A DNA stretch of 7,147 nucleotides from Anaerolineae bacterium. Its GTDB lineage: Bacteria > Chloroflexota > Anaerolineae > JAAYZQ01. The notes under the pieces were generated by a model that searched no databases, was not told where the DNA came from, and was given only the letters and a program-made list of their open reading frames with translations. Below are positions 5,596 through 7,147 of the stretch, in pieces (positions within the stretch are counted from its first letter, which is position 1; each line of letters opens with the position of its first letter). The stretch covers positions 1 to 7,147 of the forward strand of contig JAFGIA010000457.1 of assembly GCA_016929795.1 (NCBI GenBank). The letters run 5' to 3'. Both the position numbers and the translations under genes were made by a program.

Positions 5596-6897
5596 TCAGC
5601 CGGTTTCCCGCAGTTCCTCTTCCTCCGGCGGCACAGACCGCCCCGATTGGGTGAGGAGCAGGGGGCGGACGCGGCGCCGGATCGTCTCGCCGTTCACCAC
5701 GCACTTGACGACGTCCGGGTGCGAGGGGATCTCGTACATCACGTCGAGCAGCGTGTCCTCGAGGATCGTCCGCAGCCCGCGGGCGCCCGTCTTGCGCCCC
5801 AGCGCTTCCTCGGCGATGGCTTCCAGCGCATCGTCGGTCAGCACCAGCTCCACGTGATCCAGCTCGAAGAGGCGCTTGAACTGCTTGACGAGGGCGTTCC
5901 TGGGCTCGGTCAGGATGGCGACCATGGCCTGCTTGTCGAGGGGATCGACGCTGACGGTCACCGGCAGGCGCCCGACGAGCTCGGGGATGAGCCCAAAGTG
6001 CATCAGGTCGTCGGGCGAGATCTGGCGCAGCAGGTCGGCCTGCGTCGTCTCGCGCCGCTGGCGCCCCTCGCGGCCCGCCGCAAAGCCCACCTGTCCCTTG
6101 GCGCCGATGCGCTCGGCGACGATCTTGTCGAGCCCTTCGAAGGTGCCGCCGCAGATAAAGAGGATGTCGTGCGTGGGGATCTGGATGAACTCTTGCTGCG
6201 GGTGCTTGCGCCCGCCGTGGGGCGGCACGTTCACCTCGGCCCCCTCGACGATCTTGAGCAGCGCCTGCTGCACCCCCTCCCCCGACACGTCGCGCGTGAT
6301 GCTCGGGTTATCGCCCGATTTGCGGCCCGTCTTGTCGATCTCGTCGATGTAGATGATGCCTTTGGAAGCGCGGTCGATGTCAAAGTCGGCGGCCTGGAGC
6401 AGGCCGAGCAGGATCGTCTCCACGTCCTCGCCCACGTAGCCGGCCTCGGTCAGTGCGGTGGCATCGGCGATGGAAAAGGGGACGTCGAGAATGCGCGCCA
6501 GGGTCTGGGCCAGAAGGGTTTTGCCACAGCCAGTGGGGCCGATGAGCAGGATGTTGCTCTTTTGCAGCTCGACCTCATCGAGCGACTTGCCGGCCTTGAT
6601 CCGTTTGTAGTGGTTATAAACCGCCACCGACAGGACCTTCTTGGCGCGGTCCTGGCCGATGACATACTCGTCAAGCCGGCGAAAGATCTCTTGCGGCGTG
6701 GGAAGATCGATCATGCTCGCCGCGGCCTGGTCGTGCTGCTCGCGCTGTCTCTCCTCTTCGAGGATCTCGACGCACAGCGCGACGCACTCGTCGCAGATAT
6801 AGACGTGGTCGGGACCGGCGATCAGCCGCTCCACTTCGCCATGGCGACGCTGGCAGAAGGAACAAATCTGAGTGTCCGGTCCTTGCCGTCGGCCCAT
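5596..6897 (-). CDS. clpX: ATP-dependent Clp protease ATP-binding subunit ClpX
   Basis: A AAA+ unfoldase of 433 residues, close to the 424 of the E. coli protein. In the cytosol its hexamer recognises tagged or damaged proteins, unfolds them with ATP and feeds them to ClpP. The N-terminal zinc-binding domain has Cys12, Cys15, Cys35 and Cys38. Walker A is GPTGCGKT (120-127), the pore loop GYVGED (153-158), Walker B IIYIDEID (181-188, Glu186 catalytic). The RKH loop is at 230-232, the arginine finger is Arg310 (VGRLP), and sensor 2 is Arg373 (GARGLR). The ClpP-docking IGF loop reads VGF (270-272). The ATG at 6897 starts directly upstream of the zinc domain. It lies 6 nt after the clpP stop, so the two are almost certainly one operon. 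All key residues are intact. Confidence 0.98.
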   Translation of the reverse strand: MGRRQGPDTQICSFCQRRHGEVERLIAGPDHVYICDECVALCVEILEEERQREQHDQAAASMIDLPTPQEIFRRLDEYVIGQDRAKKVLSVAVYNHYKRIKAGKSLDEVELQKSNILLIGPTGCGKTLLAQTLARILDVPFSIADATALTEAGYVGEDVETILLGLLQAADFDIDRASKGIIYIDEIDKTGRKSGDNPSITRDVSGEGVQQALLKIVEGAEVNVPPHGGRKHPQQEFIQIPTHDILFICGGTFEGLDKIVAERIGAKGQVGFAAGREGRQRRETTQADLLRQISPDDLMHFGLIPELVGRLPVTVSVDPLDKQAMVAILTEPRNALVKQFKRLFELDHVELVLTDDALEAIAEEALGRKTGARGLRTILEDTLLDVMYEIPSHPDVVKCVVNGETIRRRVRPLLLTQSGRSVPPEEEELRETG

Positions 6898-6903
6898 ATC
6901 GCC

Positions 6904-7147
6904 CTACTCCCCCGCCTCTTCTTTGGCTTCCACCAATTTCTCTGTCACTTCCTCGGGCGAGCCGAGCACCTCGTCAATGATCCCATACTCCACGGCCCTG
7001 TCGGCCGACATGAAATAGTCGCGGTCGAAATCGTCGGCGATCTTTTCTACTGACTGCCCTGTATGCTTGGCCAGGATCTTGTGCAGCATGTCCTGCATGC
7101 GCTTGAGCTCTTTGTACTGGATCTCGACGTCGGGCGCATAACCACGC
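6904..7147 (-). CDS. clpP: ATP-dependent Clp protease proteolytic subunit ClpP (C-terminal part)
   Basis: Only the last 80 codons are in the window; the gene runs off the right edge, so its start and the catalytic Ser and His are not visible. The readable part begins [17 protein letters not shown] and continues through [25 protein letters not shown] in two conserved blocks typical of ClpP. The Asp in DRDYF aligns with the catalytic Asp171 of E. coli ClpP. It then has [12 protein letters not shown], followed by an acidic tail of about 20 residues ([18 protein letters not shown]) that is longer than the E. coli C-terminus. ClpP forms the tetradecameric serine protease chamber that partners ClpX, encoded just downstream. 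Confidence 0.95.
   Translation of the reverse strand, partial: RGYAPDVEIQYKELKRMQDMLHKILAKHTGQSVEKIADDFDRDYFMSADRAVEYGIIDEVLGSPEEVTEKLVEAKEEAGE
6907..6913 (-). promoter_or_regulatory. Ribosome binding site of clpX inside the clpP 3' end
   Basis: On the - strand GGGGGAG (complement of 6913-6907) lies 9 nt before the clpX ATG. It overlaps the last codons of clpP, which end in TAG at 6906-6904. This placement suits translational coupling of ClpX to ClpP synthesis. Confidence 0.65.

Noticed and set aside
5584..7053. 489-codon open frame on the + strand opposite clpX and clpP
   Set aside because: It is exactly antisense to clpX/clpP, whose motifs are unmistakable. It crosses the clpP-clpX junction and has no domain of its own.

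Overview
The window is GC-rich bacterial chromosome and holds two convergent transcription units. A very large secreted protease gene lies on the + strand, and the end of a clpP-clpX operon lies on the - strand. I see no tRNA, rRNA, CRISPR array or transposase. The best taxonomic guess is Chloroflexota (Anaerolineae/Caldilineae-like). It rests on the protease architecture (Kelch + subtilase + DUF11-like module), on its C-terminal tail ending YYYLPLIFKN-YTP, which resembles tails I recall on exported proteins of that phylum, and on the extended -10 promoters. This is an inference and has not been tested by any search.

Positions 1-780 carry no convincing gene but are rich in signals. Positions 1-115 hold three short perfect hairpins in tandem, which look like a dispersed palindromic repeat. 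A fourth hairpin and a run of nine G follow. Two tandem sigma-70-type promoters then appear at 317-344 and 409-436. Both have an extended -10 and share the 8-mer TTGTGGTA. A hairpin followed by TTTTT lies between them. The second promoter would start an RNA near position 443, giving a leader of about 335 nt before the protease ATG at 781. The leader begins with a strong 14-bp stem flanked by helices that are mutually exclusive, and it later carries an orphan, perfect Shine-Dalgarno sequence.

Positions 781-5421 encode a 1546-residue exported multidomain protein. Its order is signal peptide, Kelch propeller, Rossmann/GATase-like module, NEW3-like and carboxypeptidase-regulatory-like beta domains, internal I9-type propeptide, bacillopeptidase-F-like subtilase with an intact catalytic set, beta-sandwich, DUF11-like module and the LPLIFKN tail. 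A strong intrinsic terminator follows the stop.

Positions 5531-7147 on the - strand encode the C-terminal 80 residues of ClpP, then complete ClpX 6 nt downstream, then a strong terminator. Together these would make the ClpXP cytoplasmic protease: ClpX recognises, unfolds and translocates substrates into the ClpP chamber. The two units are functionally separate: one acts outside the cell, the other is cytosolic protein quality control. They share only a convergent terminator region at 5422-5595.
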